44,898 nt of DNA, taken from NCBI GenBank assembly GCA_031264465.1, contig JAISDX010000104.1, forward strand, positions 1 through 44,898. Reading direction: 5' to 3'. The DNA comes from Deltaproteobacteria bacterium. GTDB lineage: Bacteria > Desulfobacterota > Desulfovibrionia > Desulfovibrionales > Desulfovibrionaceae. Below are positions 8,030 through 17,601 of this stretch, piece after piece. The notes beneath the pieces were generated by a model. That model saw only the letters and a program-made list of their open reading frames with translations. It was not told the origin of the DNA and did no database searches. Positions within the stretch are counted from its first letter, which is position 1. Every line of letters starts with the position of its first letter. Position numbers and translations under genes: made by a program.

Positions 8030-9164
8030 AACCGGAATTTTGCAGCATGTGCAACAACCCGCCGACAATGCGCCCGGCCGCTTTGCCGTCACCATAGGGA
8101 TTTTGCGGCAGTTCAGCCGTCTTTTCCGCAGGCCCTTTTTCCAGTATTCGTAACGTGTGGTCCACGATACTCTCCCGACAGGCTCCCACCAGCATATTGA
8201 CGCCGGCCAGCACGCCTTCCGGCCGTTCGGTGCTATCGCGCATAATCAAAACCGGCTTGCCGAATGTCGGCGCTTCTTCCTGAATCCCCCCGGAATCGGT
8301 CAAAATCAGCGTGCTGGCAGCCATCAGACGCACGAAGCTCCTGTAAGGGAGCGGCTCTTCCAGGTAAACATTCGCCATACCGCCCAATAGCCTGTGCACC
8401 GGCTCTTTAACCTGCGGGTTCAGGTGAACCGGGTAAACCACAGCCGCGTCAGGCCTTTTTTGAGCAATTTCCGACAGGGCTTCGCAAATACTCCGAAGCC
8501 CGCCGCCAAAATTCTCCCGCCGGTGGCCGGTAACAAGCACCAGCGGCCTGCGTGCGGCCAGTGCTTCTTCCAACCGTTCCGGCAAGACGGGAACTTGCCG
8601 GGTAATAGCCTCACGCGTGTACAACAGGGCGTCCACAACCGTGTTGCCGGTCACCAGGATTGAGCTTGGTTCCACCGATTCCTTGATCAGGTTCCGCCTC
8701 GCCAGTTCCGTGGGCGCAAAGTGAATGGCGGCGGCCAAGGTTGTAATGCGGCGGTTCAATTCCTCGGGGAATGGAGAGCGGATATTATTCGTGCGCAGCC
8801 CGGCTTCGACATGGCCGACGGGAATGCCGCGATAAAAAGCGCATAGCGAGGCGACCTGAACTGTGGTGGTGTCGCCCTGTACCAGAACGGCGTCGGGGTT
8901 TTCGATTTCCAGCAGACCGTCGACAGCGGCAAACAGGCGAGAGCTCAGACCGGCCAGAGTTTGCCCTTGGGTCATCACCTCCAGGGTGCTGTCGGGAACG
9001 AGGTTGAAATCTGAAAGACTCTGCTCCAGCATCTGGCGGTGTTGCCCCGTTGAACACAGGTGCACGTCGCACTTGCAGGCGCCGGACCTGAACGCCAGTA
9101 CGACCGGAGCCATTTTTACGGCCTCGGGCCGGGTTCCGACAAATATTACGATCTTGTGGCTCAT
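7956..9164 (-). CDS. wecB: UDP-N-acetylglucosamine 2-epimerase (non-hydrolysing)
   Basis: WecB interconverts UDP-GlcNAc and UDP-ManNAc in the cytoplasm. The 402 residues start with the family signature 'FVGTRPEAVKMAPV' and contain 'VQGDTTT', 'VGHVEAGLRTNN', 'PFPEELNRR', 'VTGHRRENFG' and 'ILTDSGGIQEEAP', which together line the UDP-sugar site. The family usually ends near 'GDGKAAGRIV'; here about 30 extra residues follow, encoded in the region that overlaps the 3' end of the convergent GT2 gene. The start ATG overlaps the stop of the 2089-residue gene (ATGA), so translation is coupled to it. ManNAc made here could feed a repeat unit containing ManNAc or ManNAcA, but no wecC dehydrogenase is in the window. 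Confidence 0.95.
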   Translation of the reverse strand: MSHKIVIFVGTRPEAVKMAPVVLAFRSGACKCDVHLCSTGQHRQMLEQSLSDFNLVPDSTLEVMTQGQTLAGLSSRLFAAVDGLLEIENPDAVLVQGDTTTVQVASLCAFYRGIPVGHVEAGLRTNNIRSPFPEELNRRITTLAAAIHFAPTELARRNLIKESVEPSSILVTGNTVVDALLYTREAITRQVPVLPERLEEALAARRPLVLVTGHRRENFGGGLRSICEALSEIAQKRPDAAVVYPVHLNPQVKEPVHRLLGGMANVYLEEPLPYRSFVRLMAASTLILTDSGGIQEEAPTFGKPVLIMRDSTERPEGVLAGVNMLVGACRESIVDHTLRILEKGPAEKTAELPQNPYGDGKAAGRIVGGLLHMLQNSGFRAWHPARAREAFSNQPKQPVQLS

Positions 9165-12100
9165 ACCCTTTTCCTGAGAATGAGAAACTCACGATACTCG
9201 CTTTGGTAGTAGCGATGATCCACGTCGTCAATATAGCCGGATTCCAACACCTCGTAAGTCTGCTTCAGATACGGCAGATGGTGTTCCTTCCATTCCGGGT
9301 GCACGGGCAGTTCGTGCGATTCAAAAAGAATGCAGCCGCCAGGCTTCAGCCAGGAATCAAGGCGCTTTACAAATGCCGAAAAAGAAAGCGGCACCCAGCC
9401 GTACACGGCGCAGCTGATAATAAAGTCATACCGCCTTGTTGGGGCGAAAGACTCAAAATTGGCGACCGAGTAATTCAGGTTATCGGTTTTATAAGCCGAC
9501 TTGAGCATGTCTCCCAGGAAAATATAATTTTTATCAGCGTCGAACGCTTCTACACGCTTCACATGCTTTGCGGACAACCAGGAAAGAAAGCCGCAATTGC
9601 AGCCGGTCTCGAGCAGCTCCATATCTTTTTTCAGGTAACGTTCGAGCCCGTACAGAGCAAACCGCCGTTCAATCTCGCGCTTTCCCGTGAGCCCGATCCG
9701 CGCGAGGCCCTGGTAAGGAACCACCACGCTTGGCATCGTGTTTCTTGAAGAAAACGGCGCGGCGCCAAAAGAGGCGGGCGCGTGTATGATCCGGCGCCGC
9801 ATCCTGCAGAGCAGACCGGTTTCAGGCGTAAGTTCGTGCAGCAGCCTGTCCTGTTCCGCTTCCAGCCAACGCAGCTCCCTGGCGTCAAATATCTTGGCGA
9901 AAGCCTCCGGTTTTACAATTTCATTCTTGAAAGTATGCACATAGGGAATACGCGGTAATCCCAAAGCGATGGACGCCGCCATGCGGTGCGCGCCGTCCGA
10001 AATGGCGAACAACTCCGGCAGAACCGCAACCGGCCGGCTGAAATCAAAGCCCTTGGCCTTGATGGATTCAATAAGCGAGATAAATATGTTTGCCGAATGC
10101 TCCTCGTTGAATCGAGTGTGATATTTTGCGTACAGCTTTTCCTGCAAGGCATAGTCGCCCTTAAGATAAGCTTGGGCAAAACTCACCGACAGCACCAGCC
10201 CGAGCGACTCGCCAAGGAAAATTCGCGGGTCGACGCTCAGAAACGCGCCGGCTTCATGATTATCCGGCCGGGCCGAAGGCTCATCATCAAGCGCCGCCGG
10301 CCGGCATTCGCCATGCTTGGGATCGTTTCCATCAACTACAAGCCGGGCTTTTTTAAGGCGCGTCAACAGTTCGCCTTCCTGATTGCCGGATACAGCGACC
10401 GGAGGAGTAATGCCTGTTGCGCCCTTTTTCAGCGCCATAATATACTTCCTGGCCGCCTGGATCGTCGGTTCTTCCGCCGCTCCGGCCAGCCGTTTTTCAG
10501 CTTCGTCAAATCGACCTATTCTGGCCAGGGCTACCGCCGAGTTGCTTCTCGCGCACAAATCGTCCGGAAAAGCGTTGAATGCGCTTTCCAAATATGGAAT
10601 CGGGCTGTCTTTGCCCGAACACAAAGAACTGAGCAGCGTGGTGCCAAGGAGAAGGTTGGCCTGGAATTCGGCCAAATGTCTATCCGAACACTCCTCAATT
10701 TGAGGAAAGAAAATCTTCAGGTCTCCAAGTTTTTTAATGCTGGCCAAATTATTGGCCGCCACTCTTTTGGAAGCCGCCCACACCATGGCTTTTTTTGTCG
10801 CCGTCATGCTGTTGTCGTGCAGCCGGTATTGGTACAAGCTTTTATCGACAAAGGCAAAAGGCGCCAATACGGCCATACGCAGCCACATATCCCAGTCCTC
10901 CGCCCCTTCAAGGGCCGGGTCGTACTCACCGGCTTGTTCCGCCAGGCTTTTGCGGTACAGGAAGGCTGCCATTCCCGTGTTCTGGCCGATGGCGGTCGGC
11001 AGGGAGAACTCTTGGAAAAGAAAGTTTGCCAGGCGGTTGTCAGCCCCATCTATGACCTCGAAGCGCGAGAAAGCAAACCCGGCTTGCGGGAATTTTTCAA
11101 GCGCGCTCACCAGGCTGCTGATAAAATTGGGGCGGCAAATATTGTCGGCCGACGTCCAGGTCAACATTGTTCCCCTGGCAGCCCGGAAACCCGTGTTCAA
11201 GGCTTTCGGCAAATGTGAATTCGGAATGCTGAGCACCCGGATACGAGTGTCGGTCAAACTGGCGAGATAGTCCCCGGTTCCGTCTGTGGAACCATCGTTA
11301 ACAATGACGATTTCCAGGTTCGGATAATCCTGGCGAAGCAGGGAGCCAATTGAATCCGGAAGAAATTTCAAATGGTTGTAGGTGGGGAGAACAACACTGA
11401 CCAATTCACGGCCTGGGTTCTCAGCCGCCCCGCGGACATTGGAAGCGCCGTTGCTCCCGCCGCCGGCCGTAGCAGCGGCTTTCTTGCTCGCGCATATCCC
11501 AAAAAACAACCCGTCACGCCGGTTGCCCTCATAAACGAGATTCATGTCGCAAGTTTCAATAACAAAACCGTTGGTAACCAGGAGTTCCGTCAGTGCGTTC
11601 ACGTCAAACCACTGTTCCCACGGCGGCAATTCACCGGGCCAGGAGCCGAGGCGAGACAGGTTTTTATCAACAATCACCAGCCGGCCGCCCTCTTTAAGAA
11701 TGCGCTTCAACTCCGCGACCGCTCCCGGCAGATCCAGGCAATGCTCCAAAACTTCACAAAGCATGACGGCGTCAAAGGAAGCATCGTTCAGCCCGGTGCG
11801 CAGCATTGTCCCCACTTGCGCTTCCACGCCTTCCGGCAGGGCGCCGCGAAAGAGCTCATGCATGTCCATTGCTGTAAAACCGAGCCTGTTTCCCCGCTTA
11901 AGCAGTTTTTGCAGGTAACGCCCCTTGCCGCAGCCGAGATCAAGCACCTGCGCGGAGCGCAACGGGGCGAGCGCTTGCTCAACGAAAACAAAACGTCCGT
12001 CCCGTTCGGAAATGGAATCTAAAAATTGGCTGAAATGCTTGGTAAAAGACTGCTTCAGCATTGTGGTGAGGCTTTCCAGGAAACCGGCGCTGGCTCTGAT

Positions 12101-15100
12101 ATGTCCGTCCCAATCAGGCCTGACGGCGGCCTCGCCGCTATTTTGGCAAGCCTGGTAAGCCAGGGCGGCTTTGCAAAACAAATAGTCGGCGTATTGGTTT
12201 TCCTCCAGCCGGTAAAGCGCGGTTGCCGCGGCGGCAAGCACGCCCGCCACTTCACAATCCGGCGGGCAGGCGTCCTCGAGTAAAGATTCCGGCAGAGTAT
12301 CAAGCAGGACTTTGCACTGCACCAGCCCGGCCCCGGTTGAAACCAGGCCGGATAAGGCGGAGATGGCCATAAAGGCCTGCGTCCAATGTTTATGCCTGAA
12401 TACCTGGGTTTGCCTGGCAGCCCAAAATTTGGCCAGATCTCTCCAGGAATCTTCTCCCAGCACAAGGCCGCACTCCGCCAACTCGGCAAAGCAATTCAGC
12501 AAAAACGGCGCTTCCTCCGACGAACATTTATTCGATTTCATTACCAACAGGCACAGTTGCCTGAGCATTTCCCCCTTGTGCACCGCCATTACTTCAGGTT
12601 GCCTGAAAGCCCGCAGCAGCAACCCCAAATATGGGAACTTCGCAACATCGCCCCCAGCCAGCGTGTCGGGTAAAAACCTGTTCGCAACGCAGGCCAGGAC
12701 CTCGGCACACTCCAGGGCCAGATCGCGCTGCCCCCAATCCAGCAAGGTCGGCAGGGCCATGGCCACGGAGGTAATGATTCCCGGCTCATGCACTGTTGAG
12801 TGCCTTAAAACGGCCATACGCCCCGGCAACTCGCGCTTCAACAAGGCCACGGCTTCGCCCTGCAGGGGAATTAACGGCGGCAGCGCCTCTGCCGCCCGCT
12901 CCGGTTCATGGTGGGGAACGGCCGGCGTTTCAGCCTTTTTGGGCATAACCGGCCGAGCTTCTTCCACGTCTTCGGAGCCGGCCTTCCTTTCTCTGCCGGC
13001 AAGTTTGGACATCACATCCCCCGGCAGGCGGACGTTATTTTTCGCCAGCAGCAGGGCCAGAGCGTCCAGGTAGAATTTTACGGGCCAGGAAAGCTCCTCT
13101 GCCGGAAAATAAGTCGCCCCCGCCCCAATCCCGCCGGCAAACCCGCCGGTTTCGGACATCAGCGAGGACGCATAACCCAAAGTTTTCTCTCCTCTCTCGT
13201 AATCGCCCAGCTTCAGCCAGACCAAGCCGGCCTGGATCAACCCGGGCGTGCAAACCCAGTCGACATCCGCGTAAGCGGGGAGCATGCCGCTTGCTCCCTG
13301 CCGTTCGGCCAGAGCCTTCATGCCCAGGCGGCAAATATCCACGGCTCCCAGGTCGAACAGAGCTTCCTGAATATAGCAGTAAAAATGCAGGAGCATGTTC
13401 GGCGCCGGAAAGTTGGTCAGGTCGCAATGCTGAATGTAGTAGTCAAGGGAACGGCCGCAAAAGAGGCGGAGCTTCTTGTCGTTTAAAAGAGCGCTGGCCG
13501 AGCGTAACGCCGGCAGCACATACAAGTGTATTGCTTCGTTGACCTGCCCGCGTTCTCCCAAAGACCAGGCCTGTATGTTCGCCGGCAGAGCCAGCCGGCC
13601 GGACGGCGCCGCGGTTTTCATCACCCAGTTGCAAGCCCTGGCCAACGGTTCCTCGGCTGCGGGAAAGAACGGTAAAATGGCGGCCAGCCCCCGAATCACC
13701 TGGCCGGTGTCAAACACAAACGCGTCGGGCATGCCCGGACCGCTGAACGAACCATCCCGGTTTTGCACGCTGACCAGCCAACTCGCGTATTGCTTGGCCA
13801 AATCAAATTCCCCCCACTGAATGAGAGTGGGGATGTAGTACCCGGTCACTTCAGGGTACGGAACCCTTTGCTTGTCGCTAACCGCCATAGCCTTGCCGGA
13901 CCCGGTCTGAATCGAATTTGCGGCGGCCCAGCCCAGCGCGCGCCGGCCGCCGGCAAGCAGACCGCTTTTATCAGCAATGCCGGCGAGCCGGGAGGCTTTA
14001 ACCGGTTCACCAACCTGGCCGCCCTTTCGCGACGGCAACGGATTTTTTATGCTGCCCGAGGCGGCGTTGTGAAAGGCAATGATCGGCCGCTGGTAGTCGT
14101 CTGAAGCTCCAAGAAGCTCAACGTGCTTGAACCCCAACCGCTTAGCGATATACGCAATCTCCTGTTCAACGCCGCCGCGTTCGCTGTAATAGCGGGACTG
14201 GGTGGCGAATTCCCCAAGAATGCAAGTAAGGTTCTTGGCGGCCAGATGATCCAGAAAAACATCTTTTTGCGCGATGTGATGGTAAATGGAGAGTAGCAGC
14301 AAAACATCCATTTCAGGCCCGTAATTGTCCGTGCCGGCCAAAAACGCCTGAAAACGCACTTTGTTGCCGGAATCCGCGAAAAGCGCCAGCACACGCGAAG
14401 CGTCAACATAGCGGGGGTCGGCCTCCAGCCCGCGCACGGAGGCTACATTTGCCGAATTTGCGCAAAAAAATGACACCATCCCCATATTCGAACCAAGATC
14501 AACAACATCCACCGGATGCCCGAGCGTGCCGGCCGCATAATCCAGAACCCTGCCCACTTCCACCAGCCGCCGGTCGTTTACCGGCCTTTGGCCTGGCAGA
14601 ACCAGCCCAGGCAGCACAATTGACTGATAAATACGCTCATCCCGTTCCTGCAGCGCATCAAGGTTGAACCGGCTGCTGTTGTCGAAGTTGCATTGCTTCA
14701 AATATGCGGCCAATTGCGGGGCGGCTGTTTTGCATATGACTTTGCGAAATCGCTCAAGGCAGGTGAGGCCGGGGATATCGCCGGGGTTGAGCGCGGGAAA
14801 GTCGCCAACGTTGCCGTCAACACTTTCGCCCACGATGTCGAGAGACCGCTCGAAGGGCGCCGCTTGTTTGAAAAACCGCGCTTCTTCAAAATCAATCAGC
14901 ACCGGGGTTTTGTCTCTGAAACAGATGTTTTTTTCGTGAATGTCCGTATGCACGATGCCGGCATCGTACAGTTCGCGCAGAAATACCCGCAAAGATTCAT
15001 AAACGTCCGCCAGTTCCGGCGGAGTTAATATTTTGATCCGCTCGAAAGAGCCGAGTTTTTCCAGGCCCAGGAAAAGATGGTCACCCAGCTCACAATAACC

Positions 15101-15430
15101 GACAACCTGGGGCACATGGGGCGAAGGCGAAAGTTTGCCCAAAAAAGCATGCTCGTTTTCCAGGGCGGGCGTACCGGAAAAAGCGGGTTCCGCCTCAAGG
15201 CGGCTCTCAACCAGCATTTTTTTATGCTTGGCCTTGATAAATATTTGCTTCCCGCCGGCCGAAGCCAGAAACAGATCGCTGCCGCCGCCAGGGTACCAGA
15301 CCCGCCTGGCGCGCGAAACGGCCACTTCCCCGCTGTTCAGAAACTTTCGAGCGGCGCAAAGTACCAGGTCGTCAGGAGTAGAATCGATATATCGTTCTTT
15401 CAAACTTATGACGACGGCATTAAAAAGCAT
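9161..15430 (-). CDS. Giant multidomain glycan-modifying protein: kinase-like, 3 methyltransferases, GT2, ParB-like
   Basis: A single 2089-residue frame. In order: 1-240 kinase-like fold, possible Lys 66/68, H-x-D-I-H-E-K-N loop at 161-168 and a DFE (not DFG) at 180-182; 295-455 methyltransferase with 'DLGSNMGM' (311-318); 515-800 alpha-helical repeat region with a QW-like 'QNRDGSF', resembling alpha/alpha toroids; 860-1100 a second such region; 1125-1315 methyltransferase ('LDLGCGKGRY', 'CEVLEH'); 1342-1560 GT2 ('VSVVLPTYNH', 'NDGSTDGTG', 'EDWDMWLRM'), with SADN where DxD is usual; 1580-1670 TPR-like helices; 1725-1850 a ParB/sulfiredoxin-like patch ('ISDGAHRMAAS'); 1930-2089 a third methyltransferase ('ETGCNCGF'). 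The ATG has GGAGG upstream and the stop overlaps wecB. Kinase plus methyltransferase recalls WbdD, the O-antigen chain terminator, although the domain order differs. Function is inferred. Confidence 0.85.
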   Translation of the reverse strand: MLFNAVVISLKERYIDSTPDDLVLCAARKFLNSGEVAVSRARRVWYPGGGSDLFLASAGGKQIFIKAKHKKMLVESRLEAEPAFSGTPALENEHAFLGKLSPSPHVPQVVGYCELGDHLFLGLEKLGSFERIKILTPPELADVYESLRVFLRELYDAGIVHTDIHEKNICFRDKTPVLIDFEEARFFKQAAPFERSLDIVGESVDGNVGDFPALNPGDIPGLTCLERFRKVICKTAAPQLAAYLKQCNFDNSSRFNLDALQERDERIYQSIVLPGLVLPGQRPVNDRRLVEVGRVLDYAAGTLGHPVDVVDLGSNMGMVSFFCANSANVASVRGLEADPRYVDASRVLALFADSGNKVRFQAFLAGTDNYGPEMDVLLLLSIYHHIAQKDVFLDHLAAKNLTCILGEFATQSRYYSERGGVEQEIAYIAKRLGFKHVELLGASDDYQRPIIAFHNAASGSIKNPLPSRKGGQVGEPVKASRLAGIADKSGLLAGGRRALGWAAANSIQTGSGKAMAVSDKQRVPYPEVTGYYIPTLIQWGEFDLAKQYASWLVSVQNRDGSFSGPGMPDAFVFDTGQVIRGLAAILPFFPAAEEPLARACNWVMKTAAPSGRLALPANIQAWSLGERGQVNEAIHLYVLPALRSASALLNDKKLRLFCGRSLDYYIQHCDLTNFPAPNMLLHFYCYIQEALFDLGAVDICRLGMKALAERQGASGMLPAYADVDWVCTPGLIQAGLVWLKLGDYERGEKTLGYASSLMSETGGFAGGIGAGATYFPAEELSWPVKFYLDALALLLAKNNVRLPGDVMSKLAGRERKAGSEDVEEARPVMPKKAETPAVPHHEPERAAEALPPLIPLQGEAVALLKRELPGRMAVLRHSTVHEPGIITSVAMALPTLLDWGQRDLALECAEVLACVANRFLPDTLAGGDVAKFPYLGLLLRAFRQPEVMAVHKGEMLRQLCLLVMKSNKCSSEEAPFLLNCFAELAECGLVLGEDSWRDLAKFWAARQTQVFRHKHWTQAFMAISALSGLVSTGAGLVQCKVLLDTLPESLLEDACPPDCEVAGVLAAAATALYRLEENQYADYLFCKAALAYQACQNSGEAAVRPDWDGHIRASAGFLESLTTMLKQSFTKHFSQFLDSISERDGRFVFVEQALAPLRSAQVLDLGCGKGRYLQKLLKRGNRLGFTAMDMHELFRGALPEGVEAQVGTMLRTGLNDASFDAVMLCEVLEHCLDLPGAVAELKRILKEGGRLVIVDKNLSRLGSWPGELPPWEQWFDVNALTELLVTNGFVIETCDMNLVYEGNRRDGLFFGICASKKAAATAGGGSNGASNVRGAAENPGRELVSVVLPTYNHLKFLPDSIGSLLRQDYPNLEIVIVNDGSTDGTGDYLASLTDTRIRVLSIPNSHLPKALNTGFRAARGTMLTWTSADNICRPNFISSLVSALEKFPQAGFAFSRFEVIDGADNRLANFLFQEFSLPTAIGQNTGMAAFLYRKSLAEQAGEYDPALEGAEDWDMWLRMAVLAPFAFVDKSLYQYRLHDNSMTATKKAMVWAASKRVAANNLASIKKLGDLKIFFPQIEECSDRHLAEFQANLLLGTTLLSSLCSGKDSPIPYLESAFNAFPDDLCARSNSAVALARIGRFDEAEKRLAGAAEEPTIQAARKYIMALKKGATGITPPVAVSGNQEGELLTRLKKARLVVDGNDPKHGECRPAALDDEPSARPDNHEAGAFLSVDPRIFLGESLGLVLSVSFAQAYLKGDYALQEKLYAKYHTRFNEEHSANIFISLIESIKAKGFDFSRPVAVLPELFAISDGAHRMAASIALGLPRIPYVHTFKNEIVKPEAFAKIFDARELRWLEAEQDRLLHELTPETGLLCRMRRRIIHAPASFGAAPFSSRNTMPSVVVPYQGLARIGLTGKREIERRFALYGLERYLKKDMELLETGCNCGFLSWLSAKHVKRVEAFDADKNYIFLGDMLKSAYKTDNLNYSVANFESFAPTRRYDFIISCAVYGWVPLSFSAFVKRLDSWLKPGGCILFESHELPVHPEWKEHHLPYLKQTYEVLESGYIDDVDHRYYQSEYREFLILRKRV

Positions 15431-15631
15431 AGATCCTCCATAAAAGTGCCTTCACAAACCTGGGCCCAATCTCATTACGAGCAATTCCGATTTTATGTTT
15501 ATTCAATACCAGGCTCTTTAGATTTTCTCTATAGTTATAAAATATGGCCAAGAGACTGGTTCACATCATGCAAATTTGGCGCAACTGAGGGTTTCGCCTT
15601 GGCGCTCGGGCATTTTCAGTCAGCCCGGCCA

Positions 15632-16708
15632 TCAACAAGTGTAACAATACAGCACCGTTTCAAAAATCGTGTTCGAGCCGTGGCGCAAGGCGAAGGAATA
15701 GCCCGGCGCGAGGTCGTTGATCAGCGCCGGCAGCAGCAATATATCCGTGGTCTTGTGGTAGGCGGAAATGGCCATGCGCGGCCGGTGGCGCCGGATGGTG
15801 AACGCCGCCCCCCGCAGGGCGTCTTCTTCCGAGCCCTCGATATCCATTTTGATAAAATCAACCCGCTCCAACTTGCCGGAGTGGACAAATTCGTCCAGGC
15901 TGAGAGCGCGTACTGTAACGGCGCCCGCCGCGTGTCGGTACGAGCCTTCGCCCAGCGCCACAAACCCGGTCAGGCCGCTCTTGTCCGACACGGCCGCCTT
16001 TACCGGCTTTATGTTGGCCGTGCCTTTCAGGTTCGCCCGCAGTTTGGCGAAATTCTCTGGGATGGGCTCAAAAGCGTACACCACCCCGCTCTCTCCGGCT
16101 TTTCGGGAAAAATACAGGCTGGTGTTGCCCGTAAAAGCGCCGCAATCCAGAACGACATCGCCCGCCCGCACTTCACAACGGCCGGGCAGGGAGTAAATTT
16201 CCAAAAACCAAGTGCAGATCCGATCCAGCTCGTAGTCGCCGGCTACCTGCTCCAGCCCTTCTTTGGCGGCCGCTTCCAGCACCCTGGCCCATTTTTCCCG
16301 GCTGTAGGGAGCGTTGGGCAGAGTGTCCGCATAGGCCACGTTGCTCATGCTCTCCACAATGCGGTACTGGCAGAACCAGTCGAAAACCGCCTTGGATTCC
16401 GGCTCGGGAAAAAACTTTTCCCGCGCCCTGTCCGCCAGCGGAAAAACATCGGGAAGGCTGAACAGCTCGGGGGAGCGCTCTTTTGCGCTTTTGGCCTTCT
16501 CCAGGCTGTAAAGGCGCATCCATTCGAAAACCGCATCCGGCCGCTGCCCGGGGAAGTGCCGATCCCGGATGTCTTCCAGTTGTGCGCGGATTGCCGCGGC
16601 GTCTTCCGGCAGGCGCAGGCCGGCCGGGCAGGCCCGGGAAAGCCGTTCCAGAAACCGCATCGCGGCGTCGTTATTCGCCTTGGCCGGTGATATGCTTGGG
16701 CTCGCCAT
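15632..16708 (-). CDS. FkbM-family methyltransferase
   Basis: This 358-residue protein has an N-terminal helical extension of about 175 residues followed by an FkbM-type SAM methyltransferase domain: motif I 'VVLDCGAFTGNTS' (185-197), 'YAFEPIPENF', 'FIKMDIEGSEEDAL' and the C-terminal 'MAISAYHKTTD'. FkbM enzymes O-methylate hydroxyls of secondary metabolites and glycans. The start ATG at 16708 has AAAGGA upstream. It lies between flgH, with a strong hairpin in the 119-nt gap, and the giant gene 201 nt downstream. It could modify a flagellar or surface glycan; the acceptor is not evident. Confidence 0.88.
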   Translation of the reverse strand: MASPSISPAKANNDAAMRFLERLSRACPAGLRLPEDAAAIRAQLEDIRDRHFPGQRPDAVFEWMRLYSLEKAKSAKERSPELFSLPDVFPLADRAREKFFPEPESKAVFDWFCQYRIVESMSNVAYADTLPNAPYSREKWARVLEAAAKEGLEQVAGDYELDRICTWFLEIYSLPGRCEVRAGDVVLDCGAFTGNTSLYFSRKAGESGVVYAFEPIPENFAKLRANLKGTANIKPVKAAVSDKSGLTGFVALGEGSYRHAAGAVTVRALSLDEFVHSGKLERVDFIKMDIEGSEEDALRGAAFTIRRHRPRMAISAYHKTTDILLLPALINDLAPGYSFALRHGSNTIFETVLYCYTC

Positions 16709-16736
16709 TACAATATCCTTTTGCTGCCGGTTTGTC

Positions 16737-16771
16737 CCGCCGGCCCGCCTTCATAGCGGGCGGGCCGGCGG
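16737..16771 (-). terminator. Perfect 13-bp GC hairpin between flgH and the FkbM gene
   Basis: CCGCCGGCCCGCC (737-749 of the 16-kb block) pairs exactly with GGCGGGCCGGCGG (759-771) around a 9-nt loop. It lies downstream of flgH and upstream of fkbM on the minus strand. There is no T-run, so it may be a barrier or RNA-stability element rather than a classical terminator. Confidence 0.5.
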
Positions 16772-16827
16772 AGTTGCGGCGCGCGCCGCTATCCAGGAGG
16801 AGGATGCAATTACCAAAGAGCCTGAAG

Positions 16828-17559
16828 TTAGAAGGGCCAGATCACTTCCAGGAGGCGCGTCAGCCAGCCGGCTTTCTGCTTGTCGGCCAGAACGCCCTTG
16901 CCGTAGTACTCGATGCTGGATTCGGCCAACTGGGTGGAGAGCACGGAATTGTCGGATAAAATATCGCTGGCCCGCACCAGGCCGGTGATCACCATGTACT
17001 CGGTCTCGTCGTTCACCTTGATTTCGCGCGCTCCGGCCACCTGCAGGATGTTGTTGGGCAGCACCTGGATTACCCGGGCTCCGATGGTGGTGCTCACGTA
17101 ATTTTCACGCTTGGTTTCGCCGGTGGCGTCCAGATTGCTGCTGGTGGCGGCGGCAATGAGCGGGGTGCTGCCCGTTTGCCCGGAAATGTTGCTGCCGCCC
17201 ACAATGATCGGGCTGAAGGCAGGGCGGCCGAGGAACGAACTGACGCCCAGTTCGATGCCGGTTGTGCGGCCGGCCGAGGTATCGGCCTTGCTTTTGGACT
17301 TGGTGTTTTCCACGATGTTGATCATCAGGATGTCGCCCACCCGGCGCGCCCGGCTGTCCTCAAAGAGCAGGTTGGAACCGGACTCGCTGAACAGCGAGCC
17401 GGGGTTACCGTAAGCGTCTTCCGGCTCCGGGTAGGCCTGGGCCGGGGTCAGCATCGGGGTGGGCCTGGGGGTGGACGAGCTGGCGTTGCAGCCGCCCAGA
17501 AAAAGCATGGACACGAAAAGCAGCGCCAAAATCCGTGCCCGGTATTTTAAATTTTTCAT
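16828..17559 (-). CDS. flgH: Flagellar L-ring protein FlgH
   Basis: FlgH forms the outer-membrane L-ring through which the flagellar rod turns. The 243-residue protein has a lipoprotein signal with lipobox ending L-G-G-C24. The conserved 'GSLFSE...LFEDSRARRVGDILMINI' segment follows, then 'LQVAGAREIKVNDETEYMVITGLVR', the family's C-terminal signature, and the typical C-terminal aromatic residue. It is the last gene of flgF-flgG-flgA-flgH. In related genomes flgI (P-ring) normally follows immediately; here an FkbM methyltransferase gene follows instead. Confidence 0.96.
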   Translation of the reverse strand: MKNLKYRARILALLFVSMLFLGGCNASSSTPRPTPMLTPAQAYPEPEDAYGNPGSLFSESGSNLLFEDSRARRVGDILMINIVENTKSKSKADTSAGRTTGIELGVSSFLGRPAFSPIIVGGSNISGQTGSTPLIAAATSSNLDATGETKRENYVSTTIGARVIQVLPNNILQVAGAREIKVNDETEYMVITGLVRASDILSDNSVLSTQLAESSIEYYGKGVLADKQKAGWLTRLLEVIWPF

Positions 17560-17601
17560 CTTGTCCTCTCCTGTTTATCAATATTTTCTTCTTTTGACGC
17601 T

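Noticed and set aside
9986..11218. 410-codon plus-strand frame inside the giant gene
   Set aside because: Antisense to the GT2 and TPR-like part of the 2089-residue protein, which has clear motifs in its own frame.
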